DNA from: an uncultured bacterium
GTDB lineage: Bacteria; Planctomycetota; DG-23; SLPQ01
Length of the DNA: 6,188 nucleotides
NCBI GenBank assembly: GCA_937863625.1
Contig: CALMGO010000265.1
Span: 1 to 6,188 of the forward strand
Direction of reading: 5' to 3'
Shown: positions 1 to 6,188 of the stretch, in pieces
Layout of the letters: the number at the start of each line of letters is the position of its first letter
Position numbering within the stretch: position 1 is the stretch's first letter
Made by a program: the position numbers and the translations under genes
The notes under the pieces: model-generated
Seen by the model: only the letters and a program-made list of their open reading frames with translations
Databases searched by the model: none
Told to the model about the DNA's origin: nothing

Positions 1-72
1 AAGTATTAACGCTATCGGACGATATTTAGAAGGGGTGGATGTTTCTTTTCACTGTTCTCCCTGTATACTCCC

Positions 73-101
73 TTCAAAAACCGTGCGAGTTCGGCTAAAT
101 T
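73..101 (+). promoter_or_regulatory. weak candidate sigma-70-like promoter for the four-gene operon
   Basis: TTCAAA (73-78) and TAAATT (96-101) are separated by 17 bases, and each matches four of six consensus positions. The surrounding leader is clearly more AT-rich than the coding DNA that follows, and this is the only obvious intergenic region ahead of the operon. Transcription starting near 108 would leave a very short leader before the ribosome binding site at 117. The boxes are weak, and another pair (for example TATACT at 64-69) could be used instead. Confidence 0.2.
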
Positions 102-116
102 ATAGTGGGACTTGCT

Positions 117-120
117 GGAG
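117..120 (+). promoter_or_regulatory. ribosome binding site fixing the start of the propeller gene
   Basis: GGAG at 117-120 lies six bases before the ATG at 127. The reading frame can be extended to a TTG at 112, but that codon would overlap the Shine-Dalgarno sequence and has none of its own. The ATG at 127 is therefore the better start. Confidence 0.6.
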
Positions 121-126
121 ATTTGG

Positions 127-2064
127 ATGGCCAAGACTCACATAAGAGTATCTCAGGCGTGGAGGCGGCATTTCGCTGCGCCCGCGGCCATCATGCGCTC
201 CGCCTCCCGAAGCAACGACATACTCGCCGTCGACGAGGACGCCGGGCTGTACCTTATCAACCCTGCCGGAACGACGCTTCTCTCGCGGCAACTACCGTGG
301 ATGCCTGCAGCCGCGGCGATTGATCGCGACGCCCACAGGATAGCGGTCATTTCGCCGGGCGGCACACTTCTCGTCATGGATCGCAGCGGCAACACCGCAT
401 TTGAGGCCAGGACCGTCCTCAAGCCGACTTCTCTCGATCTCTCTTATTTCGGCGACATGATCGTGTTCGCGGACGGTTCAGGTCGCGTCGGCATGTTTGA
501 CGTCGACACGAGGCGTATCGATTTTCGTCCACCGGGCGCCCCTTACCACTACGTCAGGTTCGTATCGTATGGATCGAACTTATTGGCGGTAGGCCAATAT
601 GGCCAGGTACTATTTGATGCGGGTAAGAACAAATCCGAATGGCAAAAGGACTATCACTGCCACACGAGGCTCCCCGCCTTTTCGCAGGACCCGCTCACGA
701 TACTTATCCCCTCGCCTTACTACGGGATAATCTCTCTGAGGCCTGACGGAGGGGGAAACGGGCTTTTCGAAGTGCCCGACGGTCCCAAGTGCGTGGCGGT
801 TAATGCTTCCGGCAGCCGCGTGTTCGTGGTAAACGAGAAGAACGACCTGATAATTTTTGAGGCCGACGGCCACATCCTTTTCAGACAGTCAATCGGCGCA
901 GGAATAGTCCACATAGAATGCGACGCAGAGGGGGTCTCGCTTGCTGCAATGACGACCATCGGCTCGATAGAGAAATATTCGGTCGGCGAATCCGCTATTG
1001 TACAATCGGACTACCTGGAGTTTGCCACCATGGGGGTCGAGAAGGGACTCGACGGCCCTGAGACAATCTGGAAGACCAAAGTCTTCTCGGCGCTTGGCGG
1101 TTCGCGAGGCGGTCTACTTGCGGTGACACCCTCGGCACGCTTTGTCGCGCTACTCGACATAGAGGGTGGCCTTCGTATTTATGACAAGTCAGGCGCGCCT
1201 GCAGGCCAGGGGGAGAAGCTCTACGGCCGCGCGCCCACGGTCAAGGCGGCGCGCGCCACCGACCTCGTGGTTGCGGCGTCATCCGACGCACTTCTGGCTG
1301 TCGACTTGCGAAGTTACAGGCAGCGAAGGCTGGCACTTAAGAATGAGTGGACAACACATTTCGACGTAGCTCCAAGAGGCATCTTCTTTGCAGTAGCGGA
1401 TTTCTTCCGGGGAGTGTCGCTTTTCGATGAGACTCTCGACCGCAGCGAATACCTCGAAACCGCCAGCGACGTGGTGGATATCGCCGTAGACGGGAACCAC
1501 ACAGTCTGTCTCGCGCTTGCCGACAGCACGCTCGCGTTTTACACCGCCAACGGCGGACTTCTTTGCTGCACAGACGCCGAGGCGTCGTCCGTCCGCTCGC
1601 TCGTCTCGCTCGTGCAGGGGTTTGTCGCGGCGACAGAGACCCGCGTAAATGCCTACGACAGCGAAGGCAACGCTGCGTGGTCAGTGGAGATTCCCGGGGA
1701 AATATCCTCTATCCAGCCGACTCGAGCCGGCTTGGCAGTCCTCACCGGCGAAGGCGACACCTTCATAACAAACGCCCACGGCACAGTGACTAATAAGGTC
1801 CTTAAACGCAGCCAGGCGAGTTATTTTGCGGCGCAGCCGCCCTCGCGCGAGATAATATCGATTGAAGCGCGCGGCAGACTGCTGACCGCACGGTCGACCG
1901 ACTCCGGGGTCCTTTGGCGTCGCGAGATGGAGGACGACATACTTGCAATGGAGGTATCGCCTGAAGGCTCCTTCGTGGCCGTAAATGCCGGCATTAACCT
2001 TTACGTGCTTTCCACGGCTATCGGACAGAAACCACCGGAACAGCGCCTCTATCTTGAGATCTAG
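127..2064 (+). CDS. large cytosolic WD40/PQQ-like beta-propeller protein, first gene of the operon
   Basis: The product is 645 residues, with no signal peptide and no membrane segment, so it is probably cytosolic. Almost the whole length is built from repeating short beta-strand units of the type 'hydrophobic-AV...DG.L.lfD..G', for example ILAVDEDAG near residue 32, then RIAVISPGG, MIVFADGSG, RVFVVNEKN, GLLAVTPSA (from residue 329), DLVVAASSD, GFVAATETR and FVAVNAGIN. I count about 14 or 15 such units, enough for two propellers of seven or so blades, roughly residues 30-320 and 321-640. No enzymatic motif is visible. Propellers of this type usually act as protein-binding platforms. The stop lies 10 bases before the AAA+ ATPase start, with that gene's ribosome binding site in the gap, so the two are probably translated together and may form a complex. 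The fold is supported by the repeats; the adaptor role is inference. I do not recognise a named family. Confidence 0.85.
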   Translation: MAKTHIRVSQAWRRHFAAPAAIMRSASRSNDILAVDEDAGLYLINPAGTTLLSRQLPWMPAAAAIDRDAHRIAVISPGGTLLVMDRSGNTAFEARTVLKPTSLDLSYFGDMIVFADGSGRVGMFDVDTRRIDFRPPGAPYHYVRFVSYGSNLLAVGQYGQVLFDAGKNKSEWQKDYHCHTRLPAFSQDPLTILIPSPYYGIISLRPDGGGNGLFEVPDGPKCVAVNASGSRVFVVNEKNDLIIFEADGHILFRQSIGAGIVHIECDAEGVSLAAMTTIGSIEKYSVGESAIVQSDYLEFATMGVEKGLDGPETIWKTKVFSALGGSRGGLLAVTPSARFVALLDIEGGLRIYDKSGAPAGQGEKLYGRAPTVKAARATDLVVAASSDALLAVDLRSYRQRRLALKNEWTTHFDVAPRGIFFAVADFFRGVSLFDETLDRSEYLETASDVVDIAVDGNHTVCLALADSTLAFYTANGGLLCCTDAEASSVRSLVSLVQGFVAATETRVNAYDSEGNAAWSVEIPGEISSIQPTRAGLAVLTGEGDTFITNAHGTVTNKVLKRSQASYFAAQPPSREIISIEARGRLLTARSTDSGVLWRREMEDDILAMEVSPEGSFVAVNAGINLYVLSTAIGQKPPEQRLYLEI

Positions 2065-2065
2065 C

Positions 2066-2071
2066 GGAGGG
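2066..2071 (+). promoter_or_regulatory. ribosome binding site fixing the start of the AAA+ gene
   Basis: GGAGGG begins one base after the TAG stop of the propeller gene and sits three bases before the ATG at 2075. The frame is open further upstream to an ATG at 1985, inside the propeller gene. The strong site here, and the fact that the family-like N-terminus begins at 2075, favour the later start. The arrangement suggests translational coupling with the upstream gene. Confidence 0.75.
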
Positions 2072-2074
2072 ACG

Positions 2075-3658
2075 ATGGGTATTGACAAGTTGAAAGAGGA
2101 ACTCAGCCTCAGCATCAGGGCCCGATATCCCATTTTGTACCTGGTGTCGTGGGAAGAGAGCCGGGTTCACGAAGCATTGAAGGATGTCGCACGCCGCCTC
2201 GGAAAGCAGATATACACGTGGGCATGTACCGAGGGGTTTGACAACGAGTCCTTCAATCTCGACGAGGGGCAGAAGGTTATTCCTGCTCTCGACAGGGTCA
2301 TGGCCTCCCCGGAAAAGGCGATATTCGTTTTCAAGGACCTCCACTCCTTCCTTGAAGACCACCGCGTGGTCAGGAGACTGCGCGACGTGGCCAACCATCT
2401 TCGCCGGTCCTACAAGACTCTCATAATCCTCAGTCCTGTGCTCAAGATTCCCGTCGAGCTGGAGAAGGACATCAACGTAATCGACGTCGGTCTGCCGGAC
2501 CTGGCCGAGATGACTGTTATACTTGGTGACTTTCTCGACGCGGTCAAGAGTAACCCTCGTCTTGAAATGCAGATGGATGACGCGCTCTTCGAACGCGTCG
2601 TCAAGTCGTGCCTGGGCCTTACCGCCAGCGAAGCGGAAAACGTCCTCGCCAAGGCGCTTGTCTCGGACAAGCGGCTCGACGTTGACGACCTGCCCAAAAT
2701 CATCGACGAGAAGAAGCAGATCATCAGAAAGAGCGGCATGCTCGAGTACTTTGAGTTGGACGAATCCATGGACCATGTCGGCGGCCTGGATGAACTCAAA
2801 CTGTGGCTCAAGAACCGTTCCTATGCCTTCAGTGAAAAGGCTCGTGCGTTCGGGCTGCCTGAGCCGAAGGGGGTTCTTCTCCTGGGAGTGCAGGGTTGCG
2901 GCAAGAGCCTCGCGGCCAAGGCTACCGCCGCCGAATGGAAACTGCCGCTCTTGCGCCTGGACGTCGGCAGCGTTTTTAACTCCTATATCGGCTCATCAGA
3001 GCAGAATATCCGCAAGGCCATAAGCACAGCGGAGTCCCTCGCCCCCGCGGTTCTCTGGCTCGATGAAATCGAGAAGGGTTTCTCCGGAGGCATAGGCACC
3101 GGACATGTCGACGCGGGCGTGACGGCGAGGGTTTTTGCTACGTTTCTTACGTGGCTCCAGGAGAAAAAGGCGCCGGTCTTTGTCTTTGCAACCGCCAACG
3201 AGATATGGGCGCTACCGCCGGAATTCTTCAGAAAGGGCAGATTTGACGAGGTGTTTTTTGTGGATCTCCCCCAGAAGCCGGAGCGCGAAAGCATCTTCAG
3301 GATTCACCTGATTAAGCGCCATCGCAAGCCCGACGACTTCGACGTTGACGCATTGGCGGAGGCTTCCCACGGCATGAGCGGCGCGGAAATCGAGGAGTGC
3401 GTGATATCCGCGATGTACGAGGTTTTCCCCCAGGACAGAGACATCACGACAGCCGCGATCATGAAGGCTATGAAGCAAACAGTGCCGCTCTCGGTCACGA
3501 TGAAAGAGAACATAGACGAACTCCGGCAATGGGCGCACCACCGCGCAAGAATGGCCTCCGCGCCGCTCGAAGATACGTCTCCCGCCGCCGCCATGACACG
3601 CGGAGACGAGGCTCCCGCTGAAGGCTCGCGGCCAAAGCGCGACCAGAATGCCGAATAG
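2075..3658 (+). CDS. Ycf46-type AAA+ ATPase
   Basis: The product is 527 residues, near the usual length for Ycf46-like ATPases. The N-terminal part (about 1-225) lacks a P-loop but has ATPase-like strands (FVFKDLH at 84-90, TLIILSP at 115-121), as in this family. A linker with KKQIIRKSG leads into a full AAA+ module: Walker A GVQGCGKS (271-278, Lys277), a pore-loop-1-like SYIG with Tyr304, Walker B VLWLDE (326-331, Asp330 and Glu331), sensor 1 Asn375 in FATAN, arginine-finger candidates Arg386 and Arg389 in FRKGRFDE, and a sensor-2-region GMSGAEI (433-439). All residues needed for ATP hydrolysis are present, so it should be an active, probably hexameric, cytosolic ATPase. The last 30 or so residues are a polar, probably disordered tail. 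Cyanobacterial and plastid relatives have been linked to photosynthesis and carbon use, but nothing here suggests photosynthesis, and the substrate is unknown. Family assignment is strong; partnership with the propeller protein is inferred from coupling. Confidence 0.95.
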   Translation: MGIDKLKEELSLSIRARYPILYLVSWEESRVHEALKDVARRLGKQIYTWACTEGFDNESFNLDEGQKVIPALDRVMASPEKAIFVFKDLHSFLEDHRVVRRLRDVANHLRRSYKTLIILSPVLKIPVELEKDINVIDVGLPDLAEMTVILGDFLDAVKSNPRLEMQMDDALFERVVKSCLGLTASEAENVLAKALVSDKRLDVDDLPKIIDEKKQIIRKSGMLEYFELDESMDHVGGLDELKLWLKNRSYAFSEKARAFGLPEPKGVLLLGVQGCGKSLAAKATAAEWKLPLLRLDVGSVFNSYIGSSEQNIRKAISTAESLAPAVLWLDEIEKGFSGGIGTGHVDAGVTARVFATFLTWLQEKKAPVFVFATANEIWALPPEFFRKGRFDEVFFVDLPQKPERESIFRIHLIKRHRKPDDFDVDALAEASHGMSGAEIEECVISAMYEVFPQDRDITTAAIMKAMKQTVPLSVTMKENIDELRQWAHHRARMASAPLEDTSPAAAMTRGDEAPAEGSRPKRDQNAE

Positions 3659-3722
3659 AGAAGCCCCGATGGAGGTATTATCCACCGGGCGGCTATGATG
3701 ACGTTTTGCCTATGGAGAGTGA

Positions 3723-4526
3723 ATGACATACACCATACATGCCTCCGGCGATATTTCAGGCGCCATTCTGTTCATTATTATCGCGCTTCTTGTGGCGGCG
3801 GTTGGCGTTGGGGCTCTCATATGGGAGAAACGCCGCCGGGACGCTCTAATAGCCCTTGCGCATCGCCTTGGATTGACCTTCTACAAACGCGACGCGTTTG
3901 GCATACCGGCCGCCTACGGGGACACGCGGCTGTGCAGCCAGGGGCACTCAAAGAGGGCATACAACATAATCGCAGGAGACTTCGGCGGGGGCGATATCCG
4001 GTACTTCGACTACAAGTACACCGTCGGTAGCGGCAAGAACTCGCATACATACTACCGGAGCGCTTGTGCCCTGCACCTTCCCTATGCTTTCACAGGCCTG
4101 ATTGTGCGTCCCGAAAGCTTTCTCGACAAGGCGGCCGGACTTATCGGATTTGATGACATTGACCTCGACCACGCGGAATTCAACAACAGATTTTTTGTCA
4201 AATGCCAGGATAAGAAGTTTGCCTACGACGTCCTCAATCAGCGGGCCATGGAGTTCTTTCTCGCAAGGCGGGGCATAACGCTGGAGATGCGTTGGAACTA
4301 CCTGCTTATGAACTACTCCAAACGTCTTTCCCTCCAGGAGATAGAGCACCTCATCAGCGACGCCGCTGCATTCTCATGCCTGTTGCCTCATTACCTCAAG
4401 AAGGATCGGGAGTTGACACGCGCCGCACCGTCCGGGACTCCTCCTGGCTCTGGGCGCGGGACATCCGACCGCCTCTCCGCCGGGATCAAAGGGATAATTC
4501 CGTCCCGGAGAAGGCCTTCATCATGA
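3723..4526 (+). CDS. single-pass membrane protein with a DUF3137-like soluble domain
   Basis: The product is 267 residues. A short N-terminus is followed by one hydrophobic helix (about residues 11-34) and then EKRRR (35-39), so by the positive-inside rule the C-terminal domain should be cytoplasmic. The soluble part includes a segment at 143-180 with acidic DDIDLDHAEF, then FNNRFFVKCQDKKFAY and a following LNQRAMEFFL. This resembles the 'F..F.V.s.D...A..lL.p..me.Ll' pattern of DUF3137 and related proteins often found beside LemA; I judge this by eye and the match is not certain. Residues from about 230 to the end are rich in Pro, Gly, Ser and Arg and are probably unstructured. The start is supported by GGAG at 3714-3717, five bases upstream. 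It lies 64 bases after the ATPase gene and 52 before lemA, in the same direction. Function is unknown; association with the LemA protein at the membrane is inferred. Confidence 0.85.
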   Translation: MTYTIHASGDISGAILFIIIALLVAAVGVGALIWEKRRRDALIALAHRLGLTFYKRDAFGIPAAYGDTRLCSQGHSKRAYNIIAGDFGGGDIRYFDYKYTVGSGKNSHTYYRSACALHLPYAFTGLIVRPESFLDKAAGLIGFDDIDLDHAEFNNRFFVKCQDKKFAYDVLNQRAMEFFLARRGITLEMRWNYLLMNYSKRLSLQEIEHLISDAAAFSCLLPHYLKKDRELTRAAPSGTPPGSGRGTSDRLSAGIKGIIPSRRRPSS

Positions 4527-4567
4527 GCACAGATGCGGCCGTAACACGTATTGAAAACACTGACACT

Positions 4568-4576
4568 AAGGAGGAG
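4568..4576 (+). promoter_or_regulatory. very strong ribosome binding site of the LemA-family gene
   Basis: AAGGAGGAG, preceded by T, matches the 16S rRNA anti-Shine-Dalgarno sequence almost completely (TAAGGAGG at 4567-4574). It precedes the ATG at 4579 by four bases when counted from GGAGG. It is the best such site in the window and suggests that LemA is made at a higher rate than the other products of the operon. Confidence 0.8.
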
Positions 4577-4578
4577 TC

Positions 4579-5148
4579 ATGGAGGTCTTAGGCGGTCTTT
4601 TCGCGGTGTTGGGAGTCCTTGTGGTGATTGTCGCGGTGTTTGTGGCGGCGACTTACAATTCCTTCGTAACTCTTGCCAATCTCGTCAAGAATTCCTGGGC
4701 AAACATAGATACCGAACTTCGCCGCCGCTACGACCTCATTCCGAATCTTGTCGAGACCGTCAAGGGCTACGCCGCCCATGAGAAATCGGTCTTCGATGCC
4801 GTGACGCAGGCACGCGCCAAGGCGATAGCAAGCAACGGTTCGCCCGCAAGCCAGGCCCGCGACGAGAACCAACTCGTGGGCACACTGAAGTCTCTCTTTG
4901 CCGTCAGTGAAAGATACCCGGACCTCAAAGCCAGTGAGAGTTTCCTGCGACTTCAGCAGTCGCTCGTCGACACCGAGGACAGGATACAGGCTGCGCGCAG
5001 GTTCTACAACGGCAATGTGAAAGACCTCAACACGAAGTGTGATTTGTTTCCTTCTAACATGGTCGCACGGCTCTTTTCCGTCGGCCACGCGGACTACTTC
5101 GAGGTGGAGAACCTCGAGGTTAAAGCACCGGTGCGCGTTTCGCTTTGA
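4579..5148 (+). CDS. lemA: LemA-family membrane protein
   Basis: The product is 189 residues, a normal length for LemA. One hydrophobic helix lies at residues 4-24 and is followed directly by the family signature: YNSFVTLANLV (26-36), Trp40 and Ile43-Asp44, then RRRYDLIPNLVETVKGY (48-64) and His67-Glu68. The rest is mostly helical, with a QARAKA segment and the typical C-terminal FYNGNVKDLN, and it ends in a short strand-forming stretch (EVENLEVKAPVRVSL). LemA proteins are small membrane-anchored helical-bundle proteins of unknown biochemical role, often encoded beside other membrane proteins such as TPM-domain, HtpX or DUF3137 proteins. Here lemA is the last gene of the operon. Its stop is only 10 bases from the end of the opposing GNAT gene, and no U-tract terminator is visible between them. 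Family assignment is firm; topology and function are not settled by the sequence. Confidence 0.96.
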   Translation: MEVLGGLFAVLGVLVVIVAVFVAATYNSFVTLANLVKNSWANIDTELRRRYDLIPNLVETVKGYAAHEKSVFDAVTQARAKAIASNGSPASQARDENQLVGTLKSLFAVSERYPDLKASESFLRLQQSLVDTEDRIQAARRFYNGNVKDLNTKCDLFPSNMVARLFSVGHADYFEVENLEVKAPVRVSL

Positions 5149-5158
5149 AAGGCCCGGC

Positions 5159-5572
5159 CTACCAGTGCCGCAGCATCATCGCGCCTGGGAAGTTCGTGAA
5201 CCCGAACTTCTCCCAGAACTCGTACTTGTCCACACCCGTAATGAGCGCAATCGTATCATACCCTTCCAGCAACCGCAGCACCCTCTCCACGACCTCGGCC
5301 CCAATGCCCTTTCCCTGGAAGTCAGGGTCAATAGCCAGGTCTGATATGTATGCCGTGTACTGCCCGTCCGCTATTACCCGGCATATGCCCACCAGGCGCG
5401 CCCCTTCCCATGCGGTCACAAGAGGCCATGAACTCTCCATGGCGGCTTGAAAACGCTCCGCATTTCTGTGAGCCGTTTTAGCCCAGTTAAGCCTGTCAAA
5501 AAGCGCCAAGGCTTCCTTGGCGTCGGGAACCCTGTCGTCTCGGATTTCCACTCTTACAGCAGTCTCCGTCAT
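5159..5572 (-). CDS. GNAT-family N-acetyltransferase
   Basis: The 137-residue product has the layout of a small single-domain GNAT enzyme, which transfers an acetyl group from acetyl-CoA to an amine. The first half carries helices and the strand pair LVTAWEGARLVGICRVI (51-67). Motif A follows: YISDLAIDPDFQGKGIG (75-91) contains the acetyl-CoA pyrophosphate-binding Q-x-x-G-x-G at 86-91. The late WEKFGF (120-125) is the usual motif B pattern, and the protein ends in a final strand. The substrate cannot be predicted. The ATG (5570-5572) is preceded on its strand by AGGGG at a usable distance. The gene is transcribed toward lemA and probably has its own promoter in the gap behind it, so it looks unrelated to the operon. 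Confidence 0.93.
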   Translation of the reverse strand: MTETAVRVEIRDDRVPDAKEALALFDRLNWAKTAHRNAERFQAAMESSWPLVTAWEGARLVGICRVIADGQYTAYISDLAIDPDFQGKGIGAEVVERVLRLLEGYDTIALITGVDKYEFWEKFGFTNFPGAMMLRHW

Positions 5573-5627
5573 CTTGATTCCCCTGGAGCCGGTTTCCCTG
5601 AATGATAAGACGCCGCCCGTACAATCT

Positions 5628-5658
5628 AATATACGTTAACAATCAACTGGTATGACAC
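5628..5658 (-). promoter_or_regulatory. candidate promoter for the GNAT gene
   Basis: On the minus strand, GTGTCA (5653-5658) and TATATT (5628-5633) match four and five of six consensus positions, with a 19-base spacer that is longer than ideal. The stretch is AT-rich in an otherwise GC-rich region and lies 56 bases or more upstream of the GNAT start. The region is a reasonable place for a promoter; the exact boxes are uncertain. Confidence 0.25.
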
Positions 5659-5659
5659 T

Positions 5660-5685
5660 ATGCCTGAAAATGCGTCACAAGGCAT
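5660..5685. repeat. short inverted repeat between the MscS-type and GNAT genes
   Basis: ATGCCT (5660-5665) and AGGCAT (5680-5685) are perfect inverted copies around a 14-base loop. They lie 40 bases past the stop of the MscS-type gene and just upstream of the candidate GNAT promoter. No T-tract follows on either strand, so it is not a standard intrinsic terminator. It could be a weak operator or chance. Confidence 0.25.
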
Positions 5686-5724
5686 GTTCTGTGAGCTCGG
5701 CCCACCGCGCCTTTGCAGGGCGAT

Positions 5725-6188
5725 TCAGTCGCGTGTTGAGAAAAAACGTATCCTGTCGTCGGAAATTGACAGGGATTCGGCGGAAAATGCCCTTTTTATG
5801 TGCCGGCCGAGTTCCCCCTGGACAAATTCCTTCTTCTCCGGGACGCACTCGACACGCGCGCGAACCAAAGCGAAAGGCGTGCTTGGATTCTGTGCGCCAA
5901 TCATCTCAAATCTGAGTATCAGGTTTGGCAATTCGCCGGCCAGAGTCGAAATTGCCTGCCGGAGGACCTCGCCAGCTCGTTTCGTGGCGTCCACGGAGGC
6001 TACGAACACGTCAACCATCAAAGGCACGGCAGTCCGCGAGTAGTTCGTCACAAGCACTATATTGCGGTACGGGATATTGTGCAGACGGCCCTCACTGTCG
6101 CGGACAACCACCATCCGCATTGACATCTCAATAACGCGTCCCGTCTTGCCGGCGATCTCGACGTACTCCCCTATTGTAAACTGGTCTT
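5725..6188 (-). CDS. MscS-type mechanosensitive channel, C-terminal part only (5' end outside the window)
   Basis: The frame is open from the window edge (first full codon at 6184-6186) to TGA at 5725-5727, giving 153 visible residues. The first visible residues, DQFTIGEYVEIAGKTGRVIE, continue with RDSEGRLHNIPYRNIVLV and NYSR. This is the beta-domain signature of MscS channels (F..GEYV...G..G.V, then ...DG....IPN..I....I.N.SR). The following VDVFVASVDATKRAGEVL, and the later strand-turn-helix with RVECVPEKKEFVQGEL and IKRAF, match the cytoplasmic alpha/beta domain. Such channels open under membrane tension and release solutes during osmotic downshock. The pore-lining membrane helices would be encoded beyond the window, so the subfamily and overall size cannot be told. 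The in-frame ATG at 6126 is internal, not the true start. The gene runs in the same direction as the GNAT gene, but a 152-base gap separates them. Confidence 0.93.
   Translation of the reverse strand, partial: DQFTIGEYVEIAGKTGRVIEMSMRMVVVRDSEGRLHNIPYRNIVLVTNYSRTAVPLMVDVFVASVDATKRAGEVLRQAISTLAGELPNLILRFEMIGAQNPSTPFALVRARVECVPEKKEFVQGELGRHIKRAFSAESLSISDDRIRFFSTRD

Noticed and set aside
2..145. Open plus-strand frame from the window edge, possibly the tail of an upstream gene
   Set aside because: It is only 47 codons of AT-rich, Cys- and Trp-containing sequence with no recognisable motif, and it would run into the propeller gene. An intergenic leader is more likely.
11..2027. The ten-base sequence GCTATCGGAC occurs near 11 and again near 2018
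   Set aside because: The second copy is inside the propeller coding sequence, and a single short match with no extension is expected by chance.
1985..2074. Upstream ATG extension of the AAA+ gene
   Set aside because: It would overlap the propeller gene by 80 bases. The strong ribosome binding site at 2066-2071 and the family-like N-terminus both support the ATG at 2075.
2018..2776. 252-residue open frame on the minus strand opposite the AAA+ gene
   Set aside because: It lies within a clearly conserved plus-strand gene, has no recognisable motif, and is explained by the third-position base bias of GC-rich coding DNA.
3663..3690. Imperfect hairpin (GCCC ... GGGC) between the AAA+ and membrane-protein genes
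   Set aside because: Only four base pairs are contiguous, the inner stem has several mismatches, and no T-tract follows. It does not support a terminator or attenuator.
5652..6134. Several plus-strand open frames over the GNAT-MscS gap and the MscS-type gene
   Set aside because: They are antisense to a clearly recognisable MscS C-terminal domain and show no conserved features of their own.

Overview
The window is GC-rich, tightly packed bacterial DNA with short gaps, Shine-Dalgarno-led starts and no introns. It shows no mobile element, tRNA, rRNA or CRISPR array. The gene families present (Ycf46-type AAA+ ATPase, LemA, GNAT acetyltransferase, MscS channel) occur in many phyla, so the host cannot be named. 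Frequent ATA (Ile) and AGG (Arg) codons alongside high-GC codons are compatible with deltaproteobacterial-type or environmental lineages, but this is only an impression. Nothing indicates phage or plasmid origin.

Layout: an AT-richer leader (1-126) precedes four co-directional plus-strand genes that look like one operon. They are a large cytosolic beta-propeller protein (127-2064), a Ycf46-type AAA+ ATPase (2075-3658), a single-pass membrane protein with a soluble domain resembling DUF3137 proteins (3723-4526) and a LemA-family membrane protein (4579-5148). Gaps are 10, 64 and 52 bases, each with a recognisable ribosome binding site. Two minus-strand genes follow: a small GNAT acetyltransferase (5159-5572), which ends 10 bases from the LemA stop, and the C-terminal part of an MscS-type mechanosensitive channel (5725 to the window edge). 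The 152-base gap between those two holds an AT-rich, promoter-like stretch and a small inverted repeat. No stretch over 300 bases lacks a gene.

The most interesting part is the four-gene plus-strand group. A complete, apparently active AAA+ ATPase is coupled to a double-propeller protein that could act as an adaptor or scaffold, and is followed by two membrane-anchored proteins of unknown function. A plausible reading is a cytosolic ATP-driven remodelling machine with a propeller partner working on or near a LemA-containing membrane complex. Grouping and spacing are seen directly, family assignments rest on motifs, and the joint function is inference.
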